DNA of 6,714 nt from Clostridia bacterium (GCA_900763035.1 CAAFIS010000172.1:1-6714), one strand, 5' to 3'. Counted from the stretch's first letter, positions 1 to 6,590 are shown. Program-made: numbers and translations. The notes: generated from the letters alone by a model not told the origin.

Positions 1-2
1 AG

Positions 3-2507
3 GCGTTTTTGCTGACGCTGGCGATGGCGGTGCTGCTTTTTCTGCCGTTCGTCATTTACGACCGCGGCTATTTCATCTATTACGGCGATTTCAATGCCCA
101 GCAGATCCCGTTCTATATGTTGGCGCATGATGCCGTGCGCAGCGGGAACATCGGCTGGAGCTGGCTGACCGACCTTGGGGCGAATTTCGTCGGCTCGTAC
201 TCGTTCTATCTGCTGGGCAGTCCGTTTTTTTGGCTGACGCTGCCGTTCCCGAACGCATGGCTGCCGCATCTGATGGCACCGCTGCTGGTGCTCAAATTCG
301 CCTGCTGCGGCCTGACGGCATATCTGTATACCGCGCGTTTCCTGCGTCCGCGTCTGGCGGTCGTGGCCGGGGTACTGTACGCATTTTCCGGCTTTTCGCT
401 CTATAATGTGTTCTTCAACCATTTCCACGATGCGATCGTCTGGCTGCCGCTTTTGCTTTTGGGCATCGAGCAGTACATGACCGATGGGCGGCGCGGCCTG
501 TTCGCCGTCGCCGTGTTCATGAGCGCCTTGGCCAACTACTATTTCTTCATCGGGCAGGCGCTGTTCTGCATGATCTACTGGGTCGTGCGCGCCGGTGCCG
601 GCGAATGGGATCGGCGCACGCGCCGCTTTTTCGGCCTTTGGTTGCAGGCGCTGATCGGCGTGCTGTGCGCCGGGGTGCTGCTGGTGCCGTCGTTTTTTTC
701 CGTGATCCAGAATAACCGTGCCGAGCAGCCGCTGGAAGGCTTCGGCCTGTTCATCTACAGCACGGGCCAGCGTCTGTACGATATCCTGCACAGCTTTTTC
801 TTCCCGCCGGAGCTGCCCGCGCGGGCGAACTTCTTCCCGGACGCGAACAATAAGTGGTCGTCGATGTCCATGTGGCTGCCCGTGTTCGGCTGCACCGGTG
901 CGATCGCCTATTTCCAGTCCCGGCGGCACAGCGATTGGCTGCGCCGGATGCTGATCGTGCTGTTCTTCTGCACGGTCATCCCCGCGCTCAACGCGATGTT
1001 CCAGCTGTTCAACCAGATGTATTACGCCCGCTGGTACTATATGCCGGTGCTGATGGTCATTTTGGCCACGCTGCTGTGCTTCGAGCGGGAGGAGGAGCCG
1101 GTCGAGTTCGGCCGTGCGATCGGCTGGAGCGCAGGCTTCACCGCCGCGTTCACGCTGATCGGCCTCGTCCCCAAAAAGTGGAAGCCCGCGGAGGGCGAGA
1201 GCTTCACGCTCGGGCTGGAGAAATACCCGGAATGGTTTTGGCTGTACGTGGCGATCGCGGCGTTCTGTCTGCTGCTGACCGGCGTGCTGGTCACGGTCTG
1301 GCGGCAGAATCGCCGCCGCTTCGCCGGCTGGTGCTGCACGGCGGTCGTGGGCGTGTCGCTCGCGTTCGGCTGGTGCTATCTGGGCATGGGCAAGTCCATC
1401 GCCTATTACCCGGACGATTATGTGATCGATAAGCTGATCGAGGGCGGCGACTTCACCCTGCCGGATGACGATCGGTTCTGCCGCGTCGATATGAACAAGG
1501 GCATGGACAACCAAGGGATGTACTGGAAAATGCCGTGCATCCAGGCGTTCCACAGCATCGTCCCCGGCTCGGTCATGGAATTCTATCCGTCCGTCGGGGT
1601 GCAGCGCTCCGTCGGTTCGCGCCCGGACAGCAAGCACTACGCGCTGCGCAGCCTGCTGTCGGTGCGCTGGCTGTTCGATTATCTGCAGCCCGAGGGCGAC
1701 GTGCAGATGTACAACAAAAAAGCGGAGGACAACTTCGAGCAGGACGGCGATACCGCCATGCCCGGCTGGGAGCGCTACGACGTGCAGGACGGCTTCGCGA
1801 TATACGAAAACAAAAACTACATCGGCATGGGCTTCACCTACGACGGGTTCGTCACCCGCTCCCAATATGACGAGGTCAGCGAGGACGATCGGGAGCTGCT
1901 GCTGCTCAAGGCGCTCGTCGTCGAGGACGCGGACGCCGAAAAGATCGGTCTGCCGCCGCTCGACCCCGGTCTGATGTACTTCTCGCAATACGAGTTCGCG
2001 GAGGACTGCGCCGCCCGCGCAGCCACCGCCGCGAGGTCCTTTACGGTCGATAACGGCGGGTTCACCGCCGTCACGTCGCTGGAAAAAGAGAACTGGGTGT
2101 TCTTCAGCGTCCCGTTCGAGGACGGCTGGTCGGCGACGGTGAACGGCGAGGCGGCCGAGATCCTGCAGGTCAACGTCGGCTTCATGGCGGTGCGCTGCCC
2201 GGCGGGCGAGAGCACCGTGCGCTTTTCCTACCGGACGCCCGGCCTGCGGGCCGGTCTGCTGTGCTCCGCGGCCGGCGCCGTGCTGCTGATCGTCTATCTG
2301 CTGTGCGCCGTCCGCCCCGACCGGCGGATCCGCGCCGCGCTGGCGGCGGAAGGCCCCGCCGAGGCGCAGCTCCCGGCCGGGGAGCCGTCCGTCCCGCCGC
2401 AGGGCGCGCCTCCTGCCGACGGGCTGGATCTTTATGCGATCTATCGTCCCGCGCCGGATGACGCGGACGAAGGTGGACCGAACGAAAACGAAAACGGAGG
2501 AGAATGA
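3..2507 (+). CDS. YfhO-family polytopic membrane protein, probable GT-C type glycosyltransferase (5' end cut by window)
   Basis: The reading frame is open to the left edge. The first internal start (TTG at 9) falls inside a hydrophobic helix, so the true start lies upstream and probably only a few dozen residues are missing. Numbering from that TTG, about a dozen membrane segments lie within residues 1-457, followed by a large extracytoplasmic part (about 460-745), one last membrane helix (about 747-768) and an acidic, Pro/Ala-rich cytosolic tail of about 60 residues. The first outer loop carries YYGDFNAQQIPFY, with Asp27 where GT-C enzymes usually place their catalytic acid. RWYYMP (341-346), the AFHSIVPGS stretch (513-521), and the FSVPFEDGWSATVNG and PAGESTVRFSY stretches (699-741) match the YfhO pattern as I know it. 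YfhO proteins are linked to lipoteichoic acid glycosylation in Bacillus and Listeria, using undecaprenyl-phosphate sugars. The acceptor here is unknown. The family call is firm; the enzymatic role is inferred. It leads the three-gene operon. Confidence 0.9.
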   Translation, partial: AFLLTLAMAVLLFLPFVIYDRGYFIYYGDFNAQQIPFYMLAHDAVRSGNIGWSWLTDLGANFVGSYSFYLLGSPFFWLTLPFPNAWLPHLMAPLLVLKFACCGLTAYLYTARFLRPRLAVVAGVLYAFSGFSLYNVFFNHFHDAIVWLPLLLLGIEQYMTDGRRGLFAVAVFMSALANYYFFIGQALFCMIYWVVRAGAGEWDRRTRRFFGLWLQALIGVLCAGVLLVPSFFSVIQNNRAEQPLEGFGLFIYSTGQRLYDILHSFFFPPELPARANFFPDANNKWSSMSMWLPVFGCTGAIAYFQSRRHSDWLRRMLIVLFFCTVIPALNAMFQLFNQMYYARWYYMPVLMVILATLLCFEREEEPVEFGRAIGWSAGFTAAFTLIGLVPKKWKPAEGESFTLGLEKYPEWFWLYVAIAAFCLLLTGVLVTVWRQNRRRFAGWCCTAVVGVSLAFGWCYLGMGKSIAYYPDDYVIDKLIEGGDFTLPDDDRFCRVDMNKGMDNQGMYWKMPCIQAFHSIVPGSVMEFYPSVGVQRSVGSRPDSKHYALRSLLSVRWLFDYLQPEGDVQMYNKKAEDNFEQDGDTAMPGWERYDVQDGFAIYENKNYIGMGFTYDGFVTRSQYDEVSEDDRELLLLKALVVEDADAEKIGLPPLDPGLMYFSQYEFAEDCAARAATAARSFTVDNGGFTAVTSLEKENWVFFSVPFEDGWSATVNGEAAEILQVNVGFMAVRCPAGESTVRFSYRTPGLRAGLLCSAAGAVLLIVYLLCAVRPDRRIRAALAAEGPAEAQLPAGEPSVPPQGAPPADGLDLYAIYRPAPDDADEGGPNENENGGE
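2496..2502 (+). promoter_or_regulatory. Ribosome binding site deciding the start of the isomerase gene
   Basis: GGAGGAG lies within the last codons of the YfhO-family gene. Two in-frame ATGs follow, at 2504 and 2510. The first leaves only 1 nt of spacing and the second leaves 7 nt, so 2510 is the better start. Confidence 0.75.
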
Positions 2508-2509
2508 TC

Positions 2510-3232
2510 ATGGACTACAGTCTGCAGCTCTACAGTGTGCGCGACTACACGGAAAAGGATCTGGCGGATGCACTGCGCCGCGTGGCGGAGCTTGGCTACA
2601 AGGCGGTCGAGTTCGCCGGGTTCTTCGGCCACAGCGCCGAGGAAGTGCGCGCCATGCTCGACGAGTACGGTCTGGCGGTCAGCGGCACCCACAGCTCGCT
2701 GGAGGATCTGGACCGCGACTTTGCCGGGACGGTGCGCTATCACCACACCATCGGCAATAAAAATTACATCCTGCCCGGCGCGCCGTGGGGCACGGCGGCG
2801 GAACTGGACGACACGGTCCGCAAGCTGAACGGATACGCGCCGCGGCTGGCGGCCGAGGGCATCCGGCTGGCTTATCACAACCACGACGGCGAGTATCTGC
2901 CGAACGCGGACGGCCAGATCGCGCACGACATCATGGAGCAGCGCACGTCGGTCGATTTCGAGATCGACACCTATTGGGCGTTCGTCGCCGGGCGCGACCC
3001 GCTGGCGGAGCTGGAGCGCCTGCGCGACCGGGTGCACGTGATCCATCTCAAGGACGGCACGCGGCAGCGCGAGGGCCGTGCACTGGGCGAGGGCGCGGCG
3101 CCGGTCGATGCCGTGCGCGCAAAGGCGATCGAGCTGGGGATGCGTATCGTCGTCGAGAGCGAAGGTCTGCAGCCGGACGGCATGGCCGAGGTCGGGCGCT
3201 GCATCCGCTATCTGCGCACGCTGGAAAAATGA
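2510..3232 (+). CDS. Sugar phosphate isomerase/epimerase, xylose isomerase-like TIM barrel
   Basis: This is a 240-residue soluble protein with no signal peptide or membrane segment, so it should act in the cytosol. The pattern is that of the AP-endonuclease-2/xylose isomerase-like TIM barrel superfamily (COG1082 type), whose members isomerise or epimerise sugars or inositol derivatives using a divalent metal. Visible strand-end motifs are LQLYSVRD (5-12), VEFAGFFG (33-40), SGTHSS (58-63), AYHNHDGEY (121-129), DFEIDTYWA (149-157), VHVIHLKDG (175-183), LGEGAAP (192-198) and VVESEG (214-219). Likely metal or catalytic residues are Glu34, His123/His125, Glu151/Asp153, His179 and Glu216/Glu218, assigned by analogy and not proven. 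The length is at the short end of the family, but all motifs are present. The gene starts 2 nt after the upstream stop; an alternative ATG at 2504 would overlap that stop as ATGA. Translational coupling is likely. The substrate cannot be told from sequence. Confidence 0.9.
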   Translation: MDYSLQLYSVRDYTEKDLADALRRVAELGYKAVEFAGFFGHSAEEVRAMLDEYGLAVSGTHSSLEDLDRDFAGTVRYHHTIGNKNYILPGAPWGTAAELDDTVRKLNGYAPRLAAEGIRLAYHNHDGEYLPNADGQIAHDIMEQRTSVDFEIDTYWAFVAGRDPLAELERLRDRVHVIHLKDGTRQREGRALGEGAAPVDAVRAKAIELGMRIVVESEGLQPDGMAEVGRCIRYLRTLEK

Positions 3233-3265
3233 CCCGGCGGGAACGCGAAAACGGAGGAAAAAGCC

Positions 3266-4051
3266 ATGGCAGAGTTTGATCTGATCTTATTCATGGGGCA
3301 GAGCAATATGCACGGGCAGAGCGACCGCCTGATCGGTGAGCCGCCCGTCCCCGGCGCGTGGGAATACCGTTTCCTTACCGATACGGCCGTCCCGCTGCAG
3401 GACCCCGTCGGTGAGGACATCCGCACGGACGGTACGCCGGGCTACCGGTTCACCGAGGGCGTCGACCTGTCTGCTTATCTGCACGATCATGCGCTGGGCT
3501 CGGCGTGCTACGGTCACTCGACGCTCGTCCCGGCGTTCTGCCGCGCGTACATCGCGCGCACGGGGCGGAGGGTGCTGGCAGTGCACGCGGCGCGCGGCAG
3601 CACCGCCGTCGCCGACTGGCAGCCCGGCACGCCCGGCTTTGCGGCGCTGCAAAGCAAGGCGGCTGCCGCCCACGCCTACGCCGTGCGGGAGCATCGGCCG
3701 GGGCGCGTCTTTGCCGTCTGGCTGCAGGGCGAGAGCGATGCTCTCCTCGGCACGTCGGCACAGGACTATATCAGCCGTGTGCGCACGCTGTTTTCCGCCT
3801 TGCGGGAAACGGTGCCTCTCACGCAGTGCGGGATCATCCGCGTCGGCCGCTTTGCGGGCGACGCGCGTGATGATGTCATCATCGATGCACAGGAGCGTCT
3901 GTGTGCGACAGATCCGTTCTTCACCATCCTCACGCGCGAGGCAGCGGCCATGTCGGTCGATCCGCAGTGGATGAACCCGTTCGCCGCCGGGCATTACAAT
4001 GCCGACGGCCTGCAGCGCCTCGGCACCCTCGCAGCGGACGGTGTCCGCTGA
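3266..4051 (+). CDS. SASA-domain (CE6-like) carbohydrate acetylesterase, sialate O-acetylesterase-type
   Basis: This is a 261-residue SGNH-fold hydrolase of the SASA group (sialate O-acetylesterase, formerly DUF303; CE6). Such enzymes remove O-acetyl groups from sugars or hemicellulose. Block I is FMGQSNMHG (9-17), with Ser13 as the likely nucleophile beside Gln12. HAARGSTAVADW (107-118) matches the Gly-containing oxyanion block. WLQGESD (152-158) supplies Glu156, and GHYNADG (242-248) supplies His243. A Ser/His/Glu arrangement with a neighbouring Gln has been proposed for CE6, and all four are present. The Asp often found three residues before the His is replaced by Ala240. There is no signal peptide, since catalytic residues begin at position 13, so it probably acts on imported or internal sugars. 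GGAGGA at 3253-3258 sits 7 nt before the ATG. The gene lies 33 nt after the isomerase with no terminator between. Its last five sense codons (ADGVR) coincide with the hairpin of a repeat element. Confidence 0.88.
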   Translation: MAEFDLILFMGQSNMHGQSDRLIGEPPVPGAWEYRFLTDTAVPLQDPVGEDIRTDGTPGYRFTEGVDLSAYLHDHALGSACYGHSTLVPAFCRAYIARTGRRVLAVHAARGSTAVADWQPGTPGFAALQSKAAAAHAYAVREHRPGRVFAVWLQGESDALLGTSAQDYISRVRTLFSALRETVPLTQCGIIRVGRFAGDARDDVIIDAQERLCATDPFFTILTREAAAMSVDPQWMNPFAAGHYNADGLQRLGTLAADGVR

Positions 4052-4124
4052 CAAGTCGATCGGGTGCTGTACAGAGCGGGAGTTTACCGGACGCGCCTTG
4101 GCGGGAGCGGGGCGTAAGGGCAGC
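4034..4124 (+). repeat. Structured repeat element, copy A (overlaps esterase 3' end)
   Basis: In order: hairpin GCGGAC-GGT-GTCCGC (4034-4048), 9 nt, GATC (4058-4061), 15 nt, CGGGAG (4077-4082), 6 nt, GGACGCGCCTTGG (4089-4101), 15 nt, AGGGCAGC (4117-4124). The box spacing equals that of the copies downstream of the surface-protein gene. The hairpin forms the last five sense codons of the esterase, and the stop TGA follows directly. The stem differs from the other copies by a paired change (G:C to A:T), which supports real base pairing. The family is not recognised by name. Confidence 0.75.
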
Positions 4125-4179
4125 TTACCGAAAGTAAGATCAGACCCAAAACAGCGCCGGACGCGGCGGACGGTGCCCG

Positions 4180-4269
4180 GCGGGCAAGGCCCGCAGCAAA
4201 GTCGATCGCATTTGCTGAAAGGCGGAAGTTTGCGGACGCGCCTTGGTAAGTGCGAAACGGAAGGGCGGC
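4180..4269 (+). repeat. Structured repeat element, copy B
   Basis: This is the same box order as copy A: hairpin GCGGGC-AAG-GCCCGC (4180-4194), 9 nt, GATC (4204-4207), 15 nt, CGGAAG (4223-4228), 5 nt, GGACGCGCCTTGG (4234-4246), 15 nt, AGGGCGGC (4262-4269). The spacer sequences differ from copy A while their lengths are kept. Copies A and B are about 145 nt apart, so this array is looser and more diverged than the one at the right edge. Confidence 0.78.
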
Positions 4270-4332
4270 CTACCAAAACGGGAGAGATCGCGCAAACCGC
4301 CGCGAATAGTCGCTGCGAAGCGAAATGATCGC

Positions 4333-4370
4333 CGGTGCACCGCTGCGGCATATGCTGCAGCGGTGCGCCG
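4333..4370 (+). repeat. 38-nt near-perfect palindrome / hairpin
   Basis: The arms 4333-4346 and 4357-4370 pair over 14 positions, including one T-G wobble at 4336/4367. The core is GCACCGCTGC (4337-4346) against GCAGCGGTGC (4357-4366). The centre contains GCATATGC (4348-4355), itself a perfect palindrome, so pairing can continue almost to the middle. No T-run follows, so it is not an intrinsic terminator. It could be a 3' UTR stabilising stem, a cruciform or a protein site. Confidence 0.7.
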
Positions 4371-4406
4371 CACCCCTCGCCGCAGGCGAAAAACGGAAAG
4401 TTTCGG

Positions 4407-4446
4407 CAGGCCGCCGGTCCAACGGACCGGCGGCCTGTGCGTTTTT
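4407..4446 (+). terminator. Rho-independent terminator closing the three-gene operon
   Basis: A perfect 14-bp GC-rich stem (4407-4420 paired with 4424-4437) has a 3-nt loop AAC and is followed by TGCGTTTTT, with five T at 4442-4446. It lies 356 nt past the esterase stop, so the operon transcript would carry a long 3' UTR containing repeat copies A and B and the 38-nt palindrome. It also insulates the following promoter. Confidence 0.85.
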
Positions 4447-4511
4447 CTCGGATATGGCAAAATAGACAAGATTTTCTTCATTTAGTTGGTAACCATGTCG
4501 GTGTTGATGCT

Positions 4512-4524
4512 GGCGCTTGGCGCC
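4512..4524 (+). promoter_or_regulatory. Inverted repeat just upstream of the -10 element (possible operator)
   Basis: GGCGC-TTG-GCGCC is a perfect 5-bp inverted repeat located where RNA polymerase would contact the -35/spacer region of the TGCTATAAT promoter. A repressor or activator could bind here. The arms are short in GC-rich DNA, so chance is a real alternative. Confidence 0.35.
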
Positions 4525-4530
4525 GCCGAG

Positions 4531-4539
4531 TGCTATAAT
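4531..4539 (+). promoter_or_regulatory. Extended -10 promoter for the surface-protein gene
   Basis: TGCTATAAT gives a perfect TATAAT (4534-4539) with the TGn extension expected of promoters that do not need a good -35. The hexamer 17 nt upstream (TGGCGC) is a poor -35 match, and the TTGATG at 4504-4509 is 24 nt away, too far. Transcription would start near 4546, giving a leader of about 65 nt. Confidence 0.7.
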
Positions 4540-4556
4540 GTAAAAGCTTAGTCGGG

Positions 4557-4576
4557 CACGCCGAATACGCGGCGTG
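4557..4576 (+). promoter_or_regulatory. 5' leader hairpin of the surface-protein mRNA
   Basis: CACGCCG (4557-4563) pairs perfectly with CGGCGTG (4570-4576) around a 6-nt loop. It lies between the predicted transcription start and the ribosome site, which it does not cover. A role in mRNA stability is the simplest reading. Confidence 0.5.
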
Positions 4577-4610
4577 GCGACAGCAGGATCTTTAAGGGAG
4601 GTATATCATC

Positions 4611-6377
4611 ATGGCAAACACCAAACGCGCACTGCTGACCAGTGCATTAGCGATCGTGGCCTGCGTCGCGATGCTGATCGGTTCCACCTTTGCGTGGTTC
4701 ACCGATACGGCCAGCACCGGGGTCAACAAGATCCAAGCGGGAAATCTGAATGTCGAGCTGCAGATGAAGAAGGCCGATGGCAGCTGGGAGAAAGCCGAGG
4801 GCAAGACCCTTGATTTCGTCAAGGCCGAACGCCATGGGAACGAGGAAGTTCTGTGGGAGCCGGGCGTGCGCTATGCACTGCCGGAGCTGCGCATCGTCAA
4901 CAAGGGCGATCTGGCGCTCAAGTACCGGGTCGTGATCGCCGGGGCGAAGGACGCGACCCCCGATAACGGGATCGACGACCTGAAGCTGCTGGACGTGATC
5001 GATTGGACCTACAGCGTTTCCGGCAAGGGCGGCGAGAATGTCGCCTCTTTGGATACCGAGCGTCATCTGGCGGCCAAGACCGGCGCCGAGGACGTTTACG
5101 ACACCCTGAAGATCATGGGCACGATGCAGACCACGGCGGGCAACGACTATCAGGGGATGGCCGTCGAGGGCATCGCGATCAAGGTCTATGCTACGCAGGA
5201 CACCGTCGAGAGCGACAGCTTCGATAACCAGTATGACAAGGACGCGAAGTACACCGAAGTGATCGCTGCGGGCAAGACGTTTACCGGCAAGGCTACGCTT
5301 TCCACCGGCATCACGGCGACCGATCCGAACGCCATCGCCGTCAAAGCGATCGGTGCGGATGCCGATGTCACGATCCTTGACGGCACGTTCGACGGCGGCA
5401 GCGGCGGCAATAACCAGTGCATCCATGTCCGCGATGGTGCTACGGTAACGATCAAGGGCGGCACGTTCACCGTCGGCGGCGATGCCAAGGGCGAGGGCAA
5501 CTCCGTTATCGAAAGCAATGGCGGCAACATCATCATCGAGGGCGGCTTCTTCTGGACCGATCATCATTGGCGTGGGTTCTATTATGTCCTGAACCAGCAA
5601 AACAACGACCCCGGCACGATCACGGTCAAGGGCGGTACGTTCGTCAATTACGATCCTTCCAAGGGCGACGATAACCTTGGCGGCAGCTTCGTGCCCGACG
5701 GTTACACCGTCGTGACCGAGAAAAAGGCCAACGGTGACGTGTGGTACACCGTTGTCAGCACGACCAATGCCGACGGCCTGAAGGACGTTCTGACCAAGGG
5801 CGGCGAGCTGACCATTTCGAAAGATATCAAAACCAACAACAGCGAGGACACTGCGGAGGCCCGCGTGTCCATCACGAAGCCCACGACGCTCAACCTTGAT
5901 GCCAAGATCGTCACCCCCGATAACATGGGCAACAATAACACGAACTTCTGCGCGCTGATCGTGGATGCGGATACCACCATCATTGCGGGTGAAAACGGCG
6001 GTATCGATACCGGCACGAACGGCGGATACGGCATCAACGTGCGCAACGGCGCGACGCTGACGATCAATGGCGGCAGCTATTACGGCGGCGGCACGGCCGT
6101 GCAGGTGCAGAAGGGCACGCTGATCATCAACGGCGGTACGTTCGCGTGCGAGCCGTATGATAACCCCGTTTATGGCTATAAGTACTTGATCAACTGCATC
6201 GATTCTGCTTGGAAAGATGGCTCGGCTAAGATCGAGATCTACGGCGGCACGTTCATCAACTTTGATCCGTCCGACAGCGCCAGTGAGAACCCGCACGGCA
6301 ACTTCGTGGCCGACGGCTACAAGGTCGTGTCTGAGGCTCACGGCGATGATACGTGGTACACCGTCGTCAAGGCGTAA
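4611..6377 (+). CDS. Secreted surface protein: SipW-type signal, TasA/camelysin-like domain and two beta-helix-like modules
   Basis: This is a 588-residue exported protein of unknown function. Residues 1-33 match the SipW-type signal class: charged start, hydrophobic run, then STFAWFTDT (25-33). By analogy with TasA, cleavage would fall after Ala28. NKIQAGNLNVEL (39-50) and the TQDTVESDSFDNQYD stretch (195-209) are typical of TasA/CalY-like proteins from Bacillota. These form fibres or coat proteins and are processed by the dedicated signal peptidase SipW. From about 250 on, short strands ending in GGTF-like turns (257-260, 283-286, 311-314, 341-344, 487-490, 508-511, 545-548) suggest a parallel beta-helix in two homologous modules. 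Cysteines at 270, 447, 513 and 529 are present in the mature part. There is no LPXTG motif and no C-terminal membrane helix, so it is either released, fibre-forming or held non-covalently. No SipW or sortase gene is in the window. AAGGGAGG (4594-4601) lies 9 nt before the ATG. The gene has its own promoter and terminator. Confidence 0.85.
   Translation: MANTKRALLTSALAIVACVAMLIGSTFAWFTDTASTGVNKIQAGNLNVELQMKKADGSWEKAEGKTLDFVKAERHGNEEVLWEPGVRYALPELRIVNKGDLALKYRVVIAGAKDATPDNGIDDLKLLDVIDWTYSVSGKGGENVASLDTERHLAAKTGAEDVYDTLKIMGTMQTTAGNDYQGMAVEGIAIKVYATQDTVESDSFDNQYDKDAKYTEVIAAGKTFTGKATLSTGITATDPNAIAVKAIGADADVTILDGTFDGGSGGNNQCIHVRDGATVTIKGGTFTVGGDAKGEGNSVIESNGGNIIIEGGFFWTDHHWRGFYYVLNQQNNDPGTITVKGGTFVNYDPSKGDDNLGGSFVPDGYTVVTEKKANGDVWYTVVSTTNADGLKDVLTKGGELTISKDIKTNNSEDTAEARVSITKPTTLNLDAKIVTPDNMGNNNTNFCALIVDADTTIIAGENGGIDTGTNGGYGINVRNGATLTINGGSYYGGGTAVQVQKGTLIINGGTFACEPYDNPVYGYKYLINCIDSAWKDGSAKIEIYGGTFINFDPSDSASENPHGNFVADGYKVVSEAHGDDTWYTVVKA
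5367..5756 (+). repeat. Beta-helix-like module 1 of the surface protein (coding repeat)
   Basis: Residues about 253-382. It contains four G-G-x-F-type turns, FVNYDPS (344-350), GSFVPDGYTVVTE (358-370) and VWYTVV (377-382). The last three blocks recur in the same order in module 2. At DNA level the unit GGCGG(C/T)ACGTTC recurs at several of the turns. Confidence 0.75.
5973..6368 (+). repeat. Beta-helix-like module 2 of the surface protein (coding repeat)
   Basis: Residues about 455-586. It has GGSY and GGTF turns, FINFDPS (548-554), GNFVADGYKVVSE (563-575) and TWYTVV (581-586), aligned block by block with module 1. The protein ends two residues after the last block. About 70 residues without GGTF turns separate the two modules. 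Confidence 0.75.
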
Positions 6378-6403
6378 ACCATCCGACCCTCTCACGAATA
6401 ACG

Positions 6404-6438
6404 AAAAAGGGCACGAGCGGAACGCTCGTGCCCTTTTT
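6404..6438 (+). terminator. Rho-independent terminator of the surface-protein gene
   Basis: A perfect 16-bp inverted repeat (6404-6419 with 6423-6438) has an 11-bp GC-rich core (GGGCACGAGCG and its complement), a GAA loop, and five A before and five T after. It begins 26 nt after the stop. The flanking A and T runs make it potentially bidirectional, so it could also stop transcription entering from the right. Confidence 0.93.
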
Positions 6439-6489
6439 CTGCTCTTTTCTACTCCGCCCCCGATCGACAATGCCGCGGTTCTTACCCGT

Positions 6490-6580
6490 GCTGCCCTGTC
6501 GCCCTGTGGTCGCCAAGGCGCGTCCACCGCTCTTCCGTCCTGCACTGTCTGTGATCGGCGTATCCGCGGGCATTGCCCGC
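6490..6580 (-). repeat. Structured repeat element, copy C1
   Basis: Read on the minus strand: hairpin GCGGGC-AAT-GCCCGC (6580-6566), 9 nt, GATC, 15 nt, CGGAAG, 6 nt, GGACGCGCCTTGG (6525-6513), 15 nt, AGGGCAGC (6497-6490). It has the same boxes and spacing as copies A and B but the opposite orientation. It is tandem with C2 at a period of 101 nt. Confidence 0.8.
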
Positions 6581-6590
6581 CCGCCGGTGT

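Noticed and set aside
9..11. TTG as the real start of the YfhO-family gene
   Set aside because: The frame stays open upstream to position 3, and the TTG lies inside the first membrane helix. No ribosome site can be seen in the 8 nt available.
3287..4351. 354-codon open frame on the minus strand opposite the esterase
   Set aside because: It is a shadow of a motif-bearing gene, with an Arg/His/Pro-rich composition, and it runs through the repeat elements.
4333..4370. Second intrinsic terminator at the 38-nt palindrome
   Set aside because: There is no T-run after the stem; GCACCCCTCGCC-like sequence follows instead.
4504..4509. TTGATG as the -35 box of the surface-protein promoter
   Set aside because: It lies 24 nt from the TATAAT, well outside the usual 16-18 nt.
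4653..4664. Lipobox-like IVAC (residues 15-18) in the surface protein
   Set aside because: The hydrophobic run continues past the Cys and ends in STFAWFTDT, the SipW-type pattern in which a Cys in the core is common.
4647..6545. 632-codon open frame on the minus strand opposite the surface-protein gene
   Set aside because: Its translation is rich in Arg, Asp and Val without recognisable motifs, has no good ribosome site, and is the shadow expected of a GC-rich repetitive gene. The plus-strand frame has the signal peptide, ribosome site, promoter and terminator.
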